64,000 nucleotides of DNA from the NCBI GenBank assembly GCA_039602395.1, contig JBCNJP010000017.1, positions 25,068,275 to 25,132,274 on the forward strand, in the 5' to 3' direction. The notes under the pieces were generated by a model. It made no database searches, was not told the DNA's origin, and saw only the letters and a program-made list of their open reading frames with translations. This DNA comes from Deinandra increscens subsp. villosa (lineage: Eukaryota; Streptophyta; Magnoliopsida; Asterales; Asteraceae). Of the stretch, positions 1 to 11,202 are shown in pieces. Position numbers and translations under genes: made by a program. How positions within the stretch are numbered: the stretch's first letter is position 1; every line of letters begins with the position of its first letter.

Positions 1-1
1 A

Positions 2-1363
2 GCTGCTCCTCCTATTGATAGTGTCTTGGTTGGAACTACACCAATGACTCAAGAAGAAATTGACAATGAGACAAAAATGACTTATGGTGAAGGGAGAGTA
101 AAGGATATATCAGAAAATGATGTTGAGTGCCAGAAATATGACAGGTGTCACAACTCTAAGTCTGATGAAGCTGGGATAGAGTTGAAACCATACCCTAAAA
201 TTGAAACCCCATGCTTCAAAGTAATTGACGAAGTCAAAAGGGAAAAGGTGATCTTGACGACACGGCCCGAGGGGAAGATCTTTATGACATCTGGATCAAT
301 GTTTGATCAAGAACCAGATGTAGGATATGAACTACCATCCTTCTCCTCCAAGTTCAAGGGAATAACTGATGGCATGATAAGTGAACCTAAAGTTAAGAGG
401 CCAAAGATCACCATCAAGCATCCAAGTATGAAACCAACAGCTGGAGTGAAGAATGAAAAGCTCAAGGGAGTAGCTGTGTCTCCCATCTCTTCAGTTGGAT
501 CATGCAATTGCCGCTGTAATTGCAAGAATGATGCATCAACATCAGAAAATCCAGAGAGCACAAAGACGATGAGGACAGGTTCTACTCAGGCTTCCAGGAA
601 CCAACAGAAAGTCAAATCTGGAGCTGCAGACAAGGCAACGAAGCAGACACAAGGCAAACCAGCTTCATATCAGCCACCAAAGACGAATGGGTACACGTCT
701 GACTTCTATCTAAAGAAGCAGACTTGCTTTAATTGTGGCTTCGCTGGTCATATTGCTAGAAACTGTCTTTATCGCCCCTATGAACCCTATTTTCCAAAAA
801 GTCAAAGGGTTTCATCTCAGGAGTCTGTGAAGTCTAAGCCGATGATGGTGCAGAAACCTAAGGCAATGAAGACTGTTACTCCTAAGGTTAAACCCTCTGA
901 TCAACATTGGGGCGCTGCCAAAGCTGAAAGAAAATCTTTAAATCAAAAGAACAGCTTTCCAAGTTACCAAAATTTCCAAAAACAGGTGAAGAAACCATTT
1001 TCAAAACAAACAAAGTCTGAAAAACCCAAGGTTACCCCTCCCAAGGTAACTAAAATTGTTTTCAGAAATGATTCTAAAATGCAGAAGGTTGAAATACCTA
1101 AAGTCACAACTCAAAAGGTGACTAAAACAAAAACTGTTTTGAAAAGTGAATCTAAAACGAAGAAGGTTGAAATACCTAAAGTCACAACTCCAAAAGTGAC
1201 TAAAACAAATGTTAAATCACCTGGAACTTGGAAACCAAAAATCAAGGCAGCTCCATCACAACTTCCTGATTTTTCAAAGGGGATGTTCTTACAAGAGGTA
1301 TCTTTCATTAATTCCTCAGGTGTACCCAGAAAAACAATGGCCTGGGTACCAATGGCTAACTAA
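2..1363 (+). CDS. Copia-type Gag, N-terminus cut by the window edge
   Basis: The frame is open from base 2, so the true start is upstream; the first visible ATG is at 44. About 453 residues are visible. A retroviral-type zinc knuckle CFNCGFAGHIARNC lies near visible residues 242-255 (C-X2-C-X4-H-X4-C) and would bind element RNA in the cytoplasmic particle. Upstream is a small Cys-rich patch (CNCRCNCKN). The C-terminal third is very rich in Lys, Pro, Thr and Val and contains two near-copies of a block with the core KVEIPKVTT. The protein ends ...MAWVPMAN, and the stop is where related elements would continue toward protease. No frameshift is seen in the visible part. The family is clear; the lineage is an inference. 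Confidence 0.8.
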   Translation, partial: AAPPIDSVLVGTTPMTQEEIDNETKMTYGEGRVKDISENDVECQKYDRCHNSKSDEAGIELKPYPKIETPCFKVIDEVKREKVILTTRPEGKIFMTSGSMFDQEPDVGYELPSFSSKFKGITDGMISEPKVKRPKITIKHPSMKPTAGVKNEKLKGVAVSPISSVGSCNCRCNCKNDASTSENPESTKTMRTGSTQASRNQQKVKSGAADKATKQTQGKPASYQPPKTNGYTSDFYLKKQTCFNCGFAGHIARNCLYRPYEPYFPKSQRVSSQESVKSKPMMVQKPKAMKTVTPKVKPSDQHWGAAKAERKSLNQKNSFPSYQNFQKQVKKPFSKQTKSEKPKVTPPKVTKIVFRNDSKMQKVEIPKVTTQKVTKTKTVLKSESKTKKVEIPKVTTPKVTKTNVKSPGTWKPKIKAAPSQLPDFSKGMFLQEVSFINSSGVPRKTMAWVPMAN

Positions 1364-2818
1364 TCTCTCATTATGTGCAGGAACAGTCAAGGAGGATTAT
1401 CACTAACATTTTTATTGATTAATTTGTTTGTTGATAAGTGATTGTTCCAGGCACATTTTAGGAGACGTATCTTCATGTCATGACAAGCAATTTTTCTGGA
1501 GGATATGTTTTCTTGAGAGGTAAAAGGTAAAATTCAGCGCGAAAGGTACTGTTCTTAACTTGGTTGTGTGAATGAAGCGGCAAAGGGTGTTTTGAGTCAA
1601 ACCAAATTTCCTAAAATTTTCACTTGATGATTGATTGTTGAAGTGTTTTGACTTCAGATGCAATGAAGTGTGCATGTCATGAAACCCAATTTTCAAAAAT
1701 TTTCAAATCAATACTTTGAAAGTTAGCTTGGCCAGATATCTTCAAAATTTTGTGTTATGTGCTTTTAAGTGTGTTTGTGTGTTTTATTTAAAAAAAAAAA
1801 AAAAAGAAAACTGAAAAATGATGTTCAAAAGATTGTGACATTAAAAATCAAAAAGCAAGGGGAAGAAATGTAAAGATGAAGAAAAAGTTGACCCCTCAAA
1901 AATAGTGTGCTTTTCAATTTTTAATTGTTTGTGTCTTGTTTTTGAGAAGTTTAGGGGAAGTAAAATGAATGTCCGGGTTGGAGATGGCTGACACGCGTAA
2001 GGCGGAAGTGAAAGACAAACTACACGGTGATATGCTCGGTAGGCTCGACCTAAACTTATGACCTCCAATGAAAGTGCAGTGAACTTAAAAGATATATATG
2101 TTTAGTTTCCCATCCAAGGTTGCATGGTTTAAAAGACTGAGTCCCGGCAAAAATGGGTTGAGAGTGGTAATTACCTAGTATTCACTCTCTCACACGCCAT
2201 GTCTCTGCTGTCATGACTACACCACATAATAAAAAAAAGGAAAAGAAAAAGAAAAAGAAATTAAAAAAATGGAAAAGAAAAGAAAATGAAAAATAATCAC
2301 TCAGTTGGTCTTCTTTGCGTGCTTAGCGGCCGACTTGATCACTAACTGATGGATAATGAAAATAAGTGGTAGTCATAGCCGTGGTGCATGGTTCCTCAAG
2401 TTGGGGGTTTGTGAATCCTCAATAAACTCTGAGGTTGGGTAGGTTTTGCTGTGTATGCTTGGGTGTGGGGACAATTAAACATGATGGTAATATTGTACTA
2501 TATTAAGCATGACGCATTCGGTTGGGATTAAACGGGTTTGAGTTTAAAGCGAACAAACATACCGGCAATCACCTGGACTAGTTAAGTAACTAAAGCTGAA
2601 AAGGGTTCCTCAGTCAGATTCATACGGTTTGATCCCTTGTAAACTTTCTCATGTTTGATATTGGTAAGTATTTGTTTGTTTTTATCTTTCGTGTGTGAGT
2701 CGTTAAGTTCTTTTTGGTGTGTTTTCGTCTTGGCCAGGTTGATTTGAGAAGTCAAAATATGTTTTTCATGGGTTTTAATGCATGACAATATGCCCCCGAC
2801 AGATCTTGCCAAATTTTT
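1364..2818. other. Non-coding interior of the gag-only element
   Basis: No convincing coding signal. The stretch includes a poly-A run near 1791-1804 and A-rich sequence near 2228-2292. In an autonomous relative this place would hold protease, integrase and reverse transcriptase; none can be recognised here even as remnants. Confidence 0.6.
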
Positions 2819-3807
2819 AGGGGAAGGAGTATGGGATAATAAGTATTAATCCGAAGGGAACTCGAGGATGATACTTATTATCTAATGGAAAAGACTTCCT
2901 CCGTCAGATCTTGACAAATTTTTAGGGGAAGGAGGGAGGATAATAAGTATTATCCGAAGGGAACTCGAGGATGATACTTATTATCTAATGAAAAGACTTC
3001 CATAATACATAGTATCTGAAGGGAACTCGATGATAATATATATTATCTCAGGGGAATTCCTTAGCTGAGGGGAAGTTATCAGCTAAGGGGAAGTGTTTAG
3101 AGGTCTTGGGTTCAGGGGAAGTTTTATAGAAAACCCGTAATCTATATTAGGGTTTTTGGTTAACATTATGTTAATTTGAATCAACTGAACAGATGATAAT
3201 TACCTTCTAACCCAAAGACCAGTCATCAAATGTCTGGTGGAGTATATTTTTTCAAATGTGTGTCAGACAGGTTGATGATAGAAAGATGCTGCTGCTGCTG
3301 CTCAAAGTTAAAGAACCAGCCGGACAAGACTACCATCTGAATAAGCAAGTGTTCAGGGGAAGTTGTTGGTTTCTTTACAAGCTTCTAAAAGATTATCAAA
3401 GAAGATGTTCACAAGCTTAGGGGAAGCAGAAGACTTCAAGTCTCGTTGAAGAAAATGATACAGAGAGCAGTCAGAGATCATGAAGTTTGAAGATCAACAA
3501 TCAAGTTCTCCAAAGTTAGGAGGTTTTCAAAATTTACCCTCTAATTTTTGGAGATTCAAGACAGTTACCGAAGATTCAGCAAGAACTAGTTCTTTCAAGA
3601 AAAGCAAGTCAATGAGAGTCCTCCATTTCAATGCTTGTTCATTTCAAGAAGTTCAAGCTGATGTTGATCAAGTGGAAGTCCCAAGTGCCCGTTATGAAAC
3701 CCATTGAAGATTTCTGCGGAAAGAATCTTCATCAACATCTATGCCAGCCAGTCAAGAAAAAGAATGTCAAAGATTGAAGACATTTAATATCACAAGCCTA
3801 GGGGAAG
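2819..3807 (+). repeat. Array of polypurine-tract-like motifs AGGGGAAG
   Basis: The octamer AGGGGAAG occurs at 2819, 2924, 3068, 3086, 3114, 3355, 3419 and 3800, with a shortened copy at about 3050. The last copy sits 3 bp before the 3' LTR and is the likely plus-strand primer. Around 2819-3000 a larger unit (purine tract plus a segment reading cgaagggaactcgaggatgat) is tandemly duplicated. Multiple internal purine tracts are known from Sireviruses. Confidence 0.8.
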
Positions 3808-3809
3808 AT

Positions 3810-4255
3810 TGTAGAGGCTAGATTATGAGGCTTGTAATATTAAATACGTTGGGCTGGGCTTAGAGGGTTTAACTAGATTAGTAGGCTAGTTTATGTTTGG
3901 GCTTGGGTTTACTATTGGGTTTATGATCCAAAAGGGGCCCAATAGTAAACCCAATGGGGGTCTATATATAGACCACTTGACCTCCTTATTTAGGGTTGCT
4001 GGTTACGATTCTTAGAGAGCAGCCAGAGGTGTTTACGATCCAAGGTGATTACGATTGTAAACCCGACAAGAGAGAGTTTACGATTTCTGTTTTGTACCCG
4101 AAAAGTTCATCTTGTGTGCAAGTTCAAGTTTTTATTGATTATATCATCGTATTCTTGCGTTCTCTTCATCTTTATTCTTGAATCAATCACTTACGAGGAT
4201 TCCGCACTCGTTTGTGATATCAATATCGTGTTTCGGGAGATTTTTCGGACCTACA
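3810..4255 (+). repeat. 3' LTR of the Sirevirus-like element
   Basis: A 446-bp LTR bounded by TGTAG at 3810 and CTACA at 4251-4255 (5-bp inverted ends). It starts directly after the polypurine tract and contains an inverted repeat and a TATA box. The 5' LTR is outside the window, so the ends are inferred from TG..CA, the purine tract and the inverted termini. Confidence 0.75.
3904..3970 (+). promoter_or_regulatory. LTR promoter: perfect 16-bp inverted repeat and palindromic TATA box
   Basis: The arms TGGGTTTACTATTGGG (3904-3919) and CCCAATAGTAAACCCA (3938-3953) are perfect reverse complements. Ten bases later comes TATATATA (3963-3970) inside the palindrome GTCTATATATAGAC. This is the expected place for the U3 core promoter of the element. 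Confidence 0.7.
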
Positions 4256-4655
4256 ATAGTTTATATAACTAATCACCTACACTTAGATAGTTGGGAGCCA
4301 TGGGAGATTGACAACACACCTACTCTATGGTTTTTGCTAGTTGTCAAGGGAGCAAGTTCCAAGAGTTTAAGGTTTAATCTAGTGGTCATTAACCACTAAC
4401 ATGACTACATATAGGAGACCACCCTTGCACATGTTCCCTTGCACCACAACCACCAACACAACCAACACACACACAACACTCCCTATACTCCCTCTTGATT
4501 TCCGACCGAACACCCCAGCCCCACCCCCTGCCGCCGCTGACCGGCCCTGCCCCGCCGCCGCAGCTCCTCCGCCGGCCACCTTAGCCCCGCCGGACGCCGC
4601 CGCCACCCCCTCTTCTTCTCGATTTTCTCACAATTCCATTGTGAGTCTCCTAAAC
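4256..4655 (+). other. Fragment of an older gypsy-type LTR (LTR Z, first visible part)
   Basis: This stretch has no gene. It holds a TATA-like ACATATAGGAG near 4407-4416, followed by a C/A-rich, then GC-rich leader-like tract (4430-4610), as in R/U5 regions of gypsy LTRs. It is cut at TAAAC (4651-4655) by the minus-strand chromovirus and resumes at 15720. The link to the LTR end at 19982 is inference. Confidence 0.4.
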
Positions 4656-7600
4656 TGTGACGCCCACTTCCAGACTTGGCTCCGGAAGGGGTCACGTGTC
4701 GGATTTACTCATGAACGCAAGGTACAACAGAGATAATAAAGGCAGCGGAAATTTAAAACTTTTTATTTATTTTATATTGCCAAGTACAAGTACGGTAAGT
4801 TACTACACGGTTAACTAAAACTATACAAGATAACGGTTATTTATCTACATTACTCTGCCAGCAGCCCTATAGCTTTACTCGAGTAGCTTACCCACCTCAC
4901 CCTGCTCAGACCTTTGCCTTTCCTTTTATGTTCGGTCCTTAACGTCACCTGATATACATACTTTAAAGTATCAGCTTACGCTGGTGAGTTCTACATTTTT
5001 CTAAAAGCGTTACCTTTTCTTGAAAGTTTATTCCAACGCTTAGGCCTAACGGTCCCATTTATCAGGTATAAAAACATAACAGCGTTTATACCAAAACATT
5101 CATTCATTCACATTATCAGATATAAGACATAACAGAATTATATCAAATCATTCATTCATTTATTCAACTAAGCATTGTCTATTGGAACCACGTTAGCTCC
5201 TCGGGAAACCGTCGTCACCCTAATATCAGTCATAGAGTAACCGTCGCTACCCCGGGGAACCGTCATTCCCCGCTTTCAGTTGTACAACCCCAGTCTTCCT
5301 TCTTATATAGACAATATTTTGCTTAGATTTTTAAAACTAACCCCAAGGGTTATTTTCTTTATCTGGAAAACTAAATTTCCCCTTTTGAACTTCACTTAAT
5401 AAAGTTTAATATCTTTATTATCCGTGCATTATAACCTTCCCAAAAACAGTTCATAGCAGGTAATAACAACTTTTAAAATAGTCATAGGCATTATTACTTT
5501 TACGTATATGTATTAACACAAAATAGGCACAAGGCATTTCAAACATTTATCAAGTAGTAATATTGCATGTATATCAGCCCGAAAACATTAAAATATTTAA
5601 AACATTTAAAAGTGGGCTCATAGAACTCACCTTGTTCCCTTAAGCCAATTAAATCAGTCAGAACCTCCTTTACGCTTTCCGATTTAAACCTAGTTGCGTA
5701 TTGTATGATGTTAACGCAAGGTTTTACACAATAAACACTTTTTATGTTTATTTTAACACCTTATCTACTTAATAATGTATATTATTAAGTTTATATACTT
5801 TTAAGGGTTAAAATGACCAAAATGCCCCTGGAGGCATATTATCTCCTTTTATGTGATAATTATGAAGACGCGCATTCCTATAAGTAGACGCTCACTCCGG
5901 GGTCGCCCAGTATTGGGATGCCATTGCCCAGATGGGATGGCGACACCCTCGCTATGCCAGAAACCCCAGTGTACAGGCGCCTACCCTTCCGGTCCGCACG
6001 AACTTCTAATATCCGATTAACTCGGTATTTTCAATACTTCATTATTTATTCATTTTAACTTCATATACACTTATTATATGTATAAACATGTTACCATATC
6101 AAAATTCAAGTCCCCAAACCCTCCGGATTATTTTATATTAAATATTCTTATTTCAAAATCCTAATTTCATGAAATTCTCGTTTTATCATCAAAACTCATT
6201 TTTATTCAAAACCAACTTAGGGTATTGTTCATTATAACATTTTATAATATCTTTCAAAATGGCAAAGCTTAATTCAAAACCGTTTACTCGATTTGGGGCA
6301 GAATAACGACATGAAAACCCCTAATTTTGACCTGTTTACAAAACCTTAACCAAACCTTTTCCAATTGTGAAATAAACTTAGGGCTTTCTTAAAACACTTT
6401 AAATTAGGATTACCTACAAAAATTCAGACCCTAATTCCCACCCGATCACCCGATTTCATCAAAATAAGCTCAAGAACCCTAATTTTACACATTTTTGAAA
6501 ACCATACTTAGAAAATGAATTTGCAAAAACTGAGATAGGTTATTGTTAATCATACCAAAAGAAGCTTGACTGCAGAAATTCGGATCCAAAGTCCTCACCG
6601 TTTGCTCGCAATCGATCGACGAAGTTGCTGGTTCGTTTCGGGGGTTTTCGGGTTTGATTTCGTGAATTGGCGAGTTTGAATGGCAGATTTGTGCTCCTAT
6701 TTATACTATTAAGGTCGCCCTAAGGTTGCTACACGTCCCATGGTGAGTAATTGGTCGAATTCGACATCTGTATATGCTAAACGTGAGCTCCAAGTCGAAG
6801 TACGTGGCCAAAAAACGAGTTAATCTGATTTATGTCGCTGTACATGGCTCGCGTATCGCGCCAAGGAGAGGGGAGGGCCGCGCGATACGCCTGGCAACTT
6901 TGCCAGTTTGGCAGTTTTAGTCCTTCTACATTTTATTTCTATTTTGGCCCCCAAACTTCTACCGATTGTCATGTTAAGCTATAAATCACTTAAGGGTATA
7001 TTTATAAAAGTTTATAAGGTTCTAAACATGCCCGATGATATACGTATATATACGTTATATATCTTTCAATTATTGACGCTTTTAGTCCCTTAACTTTTGT
7101 TTTATGCTATTTACCTTTGTATCTTTCGATGTAGCTATCATTTTATGTTCCATAACCTTACTAAACATAATTATAACATTCTCAAGGGTTCGGGTTATAT
7201 ATATTAATATATATACACATATATACATAATATTACTGTACACCTCTAACTTTGCAATATTCATCATTTTATGTCACGAATCATGTTAGGACATATCCTT
7301 GCTATATCTTAAGCCTTAAAATACTTACAAGAACTATAGCCATGTATAATATCTATATTGCTTGTAACTTTGCATAAATTACGCTTTTGGCCCTTTTACT
7401 TTTTTCGTTAACTATTAACATGCAATTCTATACGTATTTTCTTATCAATGGTCTATGCTATTCACATAAGCATGTATTCATGATTTAAACACGTATATGA
7501 GACGTAAGCAGTCATGTCTCATCATTTCTAAGCCCGTTTATCATATAAACACGTGCTTTATCCATTTATTACCATTTCTAACTCATATATACAATAAAGC

Positions 7601-7658
7601 ACATAAGCAAACATTTTAAGATACGAATTTACCTAGACGGAAATATCGGGGTGTTACA
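4656..7658 (-). repeat. 3' LTR of element I
   Basis: A 3003-bp LTR reading TGTGACGCCC...GGTGTTACA on the plus strand. It pairs with 12698-15714, is bordered outside by the TAAAC duplication and inside by the polypurine tract. Differences from its partner include a shorter AT-repeat zone near 7195-7235. Confidence 0.95.
6851..6890. repeat. GC-rich inverted arms in the LTR of element I
   Basis: GCGTATCGCG (6851-6860) and CGCGATACGC (6881-6890) are perfect reverse complements around a purine-rich 20-bp loop. The same structure in the other LTR (14893-14932) has one change in the second arm (CGCGATATGC). Confidence 0.85.
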
Positions 7659-7660
7659 AC

Positions 7661-7675
7661 TCTTTCCCCCTTAAA
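7661..7675 (-). other. Polypurine tract of element I
   Basis: On the minus strand the sequence TTTTAAGGGGGAAAGAGT abuts the 3' LTR. It follows the chromovirus signature of a GAGGACGAAAC-type string (minus strand, 7680-7692), which overlaps the end of the frame. Confidence 0.8.
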
Positions 7676-8165
7676 AGGTTTCGTCCTCGAAACTCGCTTG
7701 ACTTGAGAATAACTCAGGATGAGATTCTTTCATTTCATCTTCTCTTTCCCATGTTGACTCAGAACCTTTCCTGTGCATCCACTACACCCTGACTATAGGA
7801 ACTATTTTGTTTCTGAGCTTTCTTTCACTACGATCTAGGATTGCAACCGGTCGTTCGATATAAGATAGTTTATCGTCTACTTCTATCTCTTCTAACGGCA
7901 CAATTTCTGATTCGTCTGCCACACACTTTCTCAAGTGTGATACATGGAATGTTGGGTGGATCCCAGACAACTCCTCGGGCATATCTAAACGATAAGCGAC
8001 CTCTCCAACACGTTTAGAGATTTTGAAAGGTCCAACATACCTTGGACCTAGCTTACCCCTTTTTCGAAAACGGATAATGTTCTTCCATGGAGAAACTTTC
8101 AACAGAACATAGTCTCCAACATGGAATTCGATTGGCCTTCGTCTTTTATCAGCTTTTATCAGCAT
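7671..8165 (-). pseudogene. Integrase C-terminus and chromodomain of element I
   Basis: The frame begins with the integrase tail (DYVLLKVSPW, then the GPFKI block typical of the GPY/F module) and runs into a chromodomain: VAILDRSERKLRNKIVPIVRV, then an in-frame TAG ending at 7782, then in the same frame a readable remainder containing STWERED and HPELF, with a final TAA at 7671-7673. Chromodomains of these elements bind modified histones and direct insertion to heterochromatin. A 10-bp tandem duplication just upstream (8144-8163) separates this part from the rest of integrase by a frameshift. The TAG lies inside the chromodomain fold, so the encoded reader would be truncated. Confidence 0.9.
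8144..8163. repeat. 10-bp tandem duplication causing a frameshift
   Basis: TTTTATCAGC occurs twice in a row (8144-8153 and 8154-8163). Reading the minus strand, the duplication shifts the integrase frame by one base between the parts encoding YAD and KRRRP. It looks like replication slippage or a filled break. Confidence 0.85.
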
Positions 8166-8277
8166 AGGACTTCTGTCGATCCTGTGCAGCCTTCAGTCGT
8201 GCTTTAATTATGTCGAGACCGTAGGCCATATTCTCGACTGATTCTTTGCTTCCTATCTCTCGCTGGCCGACTTCACC

Positions 8278-10725
8278 CTAACATACAGGAGTTCTACATT
8301 TCCTACCATACAACATTTCGTAAGGCGGCATACCTATACTTGAATGATAACTTTTGTTGTAGGAGAACTCTGCTAATGGTAAATGATCGTCCCAGCTTCC
8401 TCCGAAATCGATAATACAAGCTCGTAGCATATCCTCCAGAGTTTGAATCGTTCTTTCGCTCTGGCCGTCTGTCTGAGGATGATACGCTGTGCTAATGTGC
8501 AATCTTGCACCCATATTCTCGTGGAATTTCTCCCAGAAATGTGAAGTAAACCGAGTTTCCCTATCTGAAACGATAGACACTGGTACTCCGTGACGTGCAA
8601 TGATTTCTTTGATGAAGATTTTGGCTAACATCTCTGAAGAATGTTTTCCGTGAATGGGTAGGAAGTGAGCACTTTTTGTCAATCTATCCACTATCACCCA
8701 AATGGTGTCATGACCCTTAGCTGTTTTTGGTAACTTGGTTATGAAATCCATGGTGATATGTTCCCATTTCCATTCTGGAAGTTCCAAAGGTTGTAACTTC
8801 CCGTATGGTTTCTGATGTTCGGCTTTAACCTTCGCGCAGGTTAAACATCTATTGACGTACTGCATGACGTTGAACTTTATTCCTGGCCACCAGTAGTCTT
8901 TCTTCAAGTCTTGGTACATTTTCGCCGAACCTGGATGGATTGAGTAACGTGATTTGTGTGCTTCGTCCATTATCTTGGCGCGAAATCCACCAGTGAGTGG
9001 TACCCACATTCTACCGAATCGAGTCTTTACTCCGTACTCGTTTTCCTCAAGGCTTGCTGTCTGGCCGACCATTCTTTCCTTCTTGACATTCTCTTCCTTG
9101 AGGGCTTCATGTTGCTCGTTACAAAGTTGGGCAAGGAAATCAGGAGTAACAATTAATCTATACGACAATGTCCGAAGAGGTGGATGTTCATCCTTTCTGC
9201 TTAAAGCGTCTGCAACAACGTTTGCTTTTCCTGGATGATACATAATCTCACAGTCGTAATCCTTGATTAATTCTAACCACCTACGCTGCCTCATATTAAG
9301 ATCCTTCTGCTCGAAGAAGTACTTTACGCTTTTATGATCGGTGTAGATGGTGCATTTTACTCCATACAAGTAATGCCTCCATATCTTGAGAGCAACTACA
9401 ACGGCTGCCAGCTCTAGGTCGTGAGTTGGATAGTTTGTCTCATGAGGTTTTAGTTGTCGTGACGCGTAGGCAATTACCTTACCTCGTTGCATCAACACAC
9501 AACCTAAACCTAAATAAGAAGCATCGGAGTAAATTACCAAATCATCAGGCCCATCCGGCAAAGTTAATACCGGTGCCTGAGTTAATCTGGTTCTTAATTC
9601 TTCGAAAGCGTTCTGCTGATTCGAACCCCAAACAAACTTGACGTCTTTCTTAGTCAATTTGGTTAGAGGCGTTGCGATCTTCGAGAAGTCTTGAATGAAC
9701 CTACGGTAATAACTGGCTAACCCCAAGAAGCTACGAATCTCCGAGGGTGTTTTTGGCGGTTTCCAGCTCATTACCGTTTCTATCTTGGAAGGATCTACGA
9801 GTACACCATCTGCGTTTATTACGTGACCAAGGAATTGCACTTCCCTTAGCCAAAACACACATTTGGAAAATTTGGCATACAATTTCTCCTTCCTCAAGGT
9901 CTCTAGAACTTCCTTCAGATGCATGGCGTGATCAGACTCGCTCCTGGAATAGATTAGAATGTCATCTATGAACACGATTACGAATCGGTCCAACATGGGT
10001 CGGCACACCCTATTCATGAGGTCCATGAATGCAGCAGGTGCATTAGTCAACCCAAACGACATTACAAGGAACTCGTAATGACCATATCTTGTTCGAAACG
10101 CTGTCTTCGGAATGTCTTCGTCCTTGACCTTCAATTGGTGATAGCCTGACCGCAAATCAATCTTGGAAAACCAACTCGCTCCCTGTAGCTGGTCGAATAA
10201 GTCGTCGATTCTGGGCAGAGGGTATCTATTCTTCACCGTTAGTTTGTTCAGCTCCCGGTAGTCGATGCACATTCTCAGGCTTCCGTCTTTCTTCTTCATG
10301 AAAAGAACCGGAGCACCCCAAGGTGAGATACTCTGTCTTATGAAACCTTTGTCAAGCAACTCTTGCAGTTGTGACATTAGTTCCTTCATTTCAGATGGAG
10401 CTAATCGATATGGAGTCTTGGCTACGGGTTTGGCTCCCGGCACCAAGTCAATTCCGAATTTGATTTCACGTTCAGAGGGAATGCCTGGCAAGTCTTCTGG
10501 GAATACGTCTGGAAATTGGTTTACCACCGGCACATCTTTTAGCTCCTTTGATTTTAAGTTCGAGTCAATAGCATAAGCCAAGAATGATTCACACCCGTGA
10601 CTCAAGAACTTCCGCGCCTTGATCATAGAGATGATTTTCACTGCAGAACTGTCGCGATCTCCGAACACGGATATGTCGTCTCCAGTTGGCGCTCGAATCT
10701 GGACCTTCTTTTGATTGCAGAGGAT
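8278..10725 (-). pseudogene. Reverse transcriptase, RNase H and integrase of element I
   Basis: A long open frame after the TAA at 10726; counted from the first ATG at 10668 it has 796 residues. Reverse transcriptase covers about residues 90-270, with KIDLRSGYHQ, FGLTNAP and the catalytic FIDDIL (the two-Asp site). RNase H follows at about 370-500, with IYSDAS, IYTDHKS and KANVVADALSR. Integrase starts with the H-H-C-C zinc module (HKSRYSIHPG...CLTCAKVK) and has the D-D-E residues in MDFITKLP, VSDRE and SERTIQ. The frame stops at an in-frame TAG (8278-8280) just after GRKCRTPVC; the same frame is readable beyond it, up to the 10-bp duplication. Catalytic residues look intact, so the damage is recent in the sense that only point breaks are seen. 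Confidence 0.93.
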
Positions 10726-11202
10726 TTATGCGTCGTTCTCCGCGAGCCAATCCATTCCCAATACGATATCGAAACCGGCTAAAGTCATAGGGAATAATCT
10801 AACAGGCAATTTATGTTCTTCTAGTTCTATCAGGAAATTATCTATCAAATCAGAAATCATAAAGCTTTTTCCTGAGGCAGTCTCTACTTCGAAAGGTTTC
10901 TCGGCCCTAACAGTTGGTCTATCGAGTAGTACACATAATTCATGTGACACGAAGCTTTTACTAGCACCCGAATCAAATAGCACAGTTGCAGGCACATTAT
11001 TAACGAGGAACGTACCTGAAACTACGTCCGGTGTTTCCTTTGCCTCAGCAGTGGTTATCGTATATGCTCTACCCCTAGCCTTCGGGATTTCGATCGCCTT
11101 CATTGGTTCTGGTTTCTTCATTAACTTGGGACAGGTTTGGCCTGATATGTCCCGATTCCCCACATTCATAACACTTCCTTGCATCTGGACAGTTGTTAGC
11201 AA
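10726..11202 (-). pseudogene. Aspartic protease region of element I
   Basis: This segment holds the retropepsin active site VLFDSGAS (motif DSGA) and the downstream FDIVLGMDWL block. The protease would cut the Gag-Pol polyprotein inside the particle. It is in the same phase as the reverse transcriptase part but is closed by a TAA at 10726-10728, right after GMDWLAENDA. Upstream it overlaps the gag frame in a different phase because of a one-base insertion near 11131-11137. Confidence 0.88.

Larger units (their letters stand above)
1..4255 (+). mobile_element. Sirevirus-like Ty1/copia element, 3' part, gag only
   Basis: A plus-strand LTR element whose left end lies outside the window. It shows a gag frame, about 1.45 kb without coding, a zone of repeated purine-tract motifs and a 3' LTR. 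No protease, integrase or reverse transcriptase is visible between gag and the LTR, so it is non-autonomous or has lost pol. Repeated purine tracts before the 3' LTR are, from established knowledge, a hallmark of the Sirevirus lineage; the lineage call rests on that and on the lysine-rich gag. The 5 bp after the LTR are ATAGT (4256-4260); the matching left copy would be outside the window. Confidence 0.75.

Noticed and set aside
4379..4736. Ala/Pro-rich frames on both strands
   Set aside because: They come from a GC-rich, low-complexity leader tract and are cut by the LTR border at 4656; no domain is recognisable.
6908..7289. Hydrophobic small frames in LTRs of element I, repeated at 14929-15433
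   Set aside because: They are AT-rich LTR sequence; the repeated open frames only reflect the LTR duplication and contain indels between copies.
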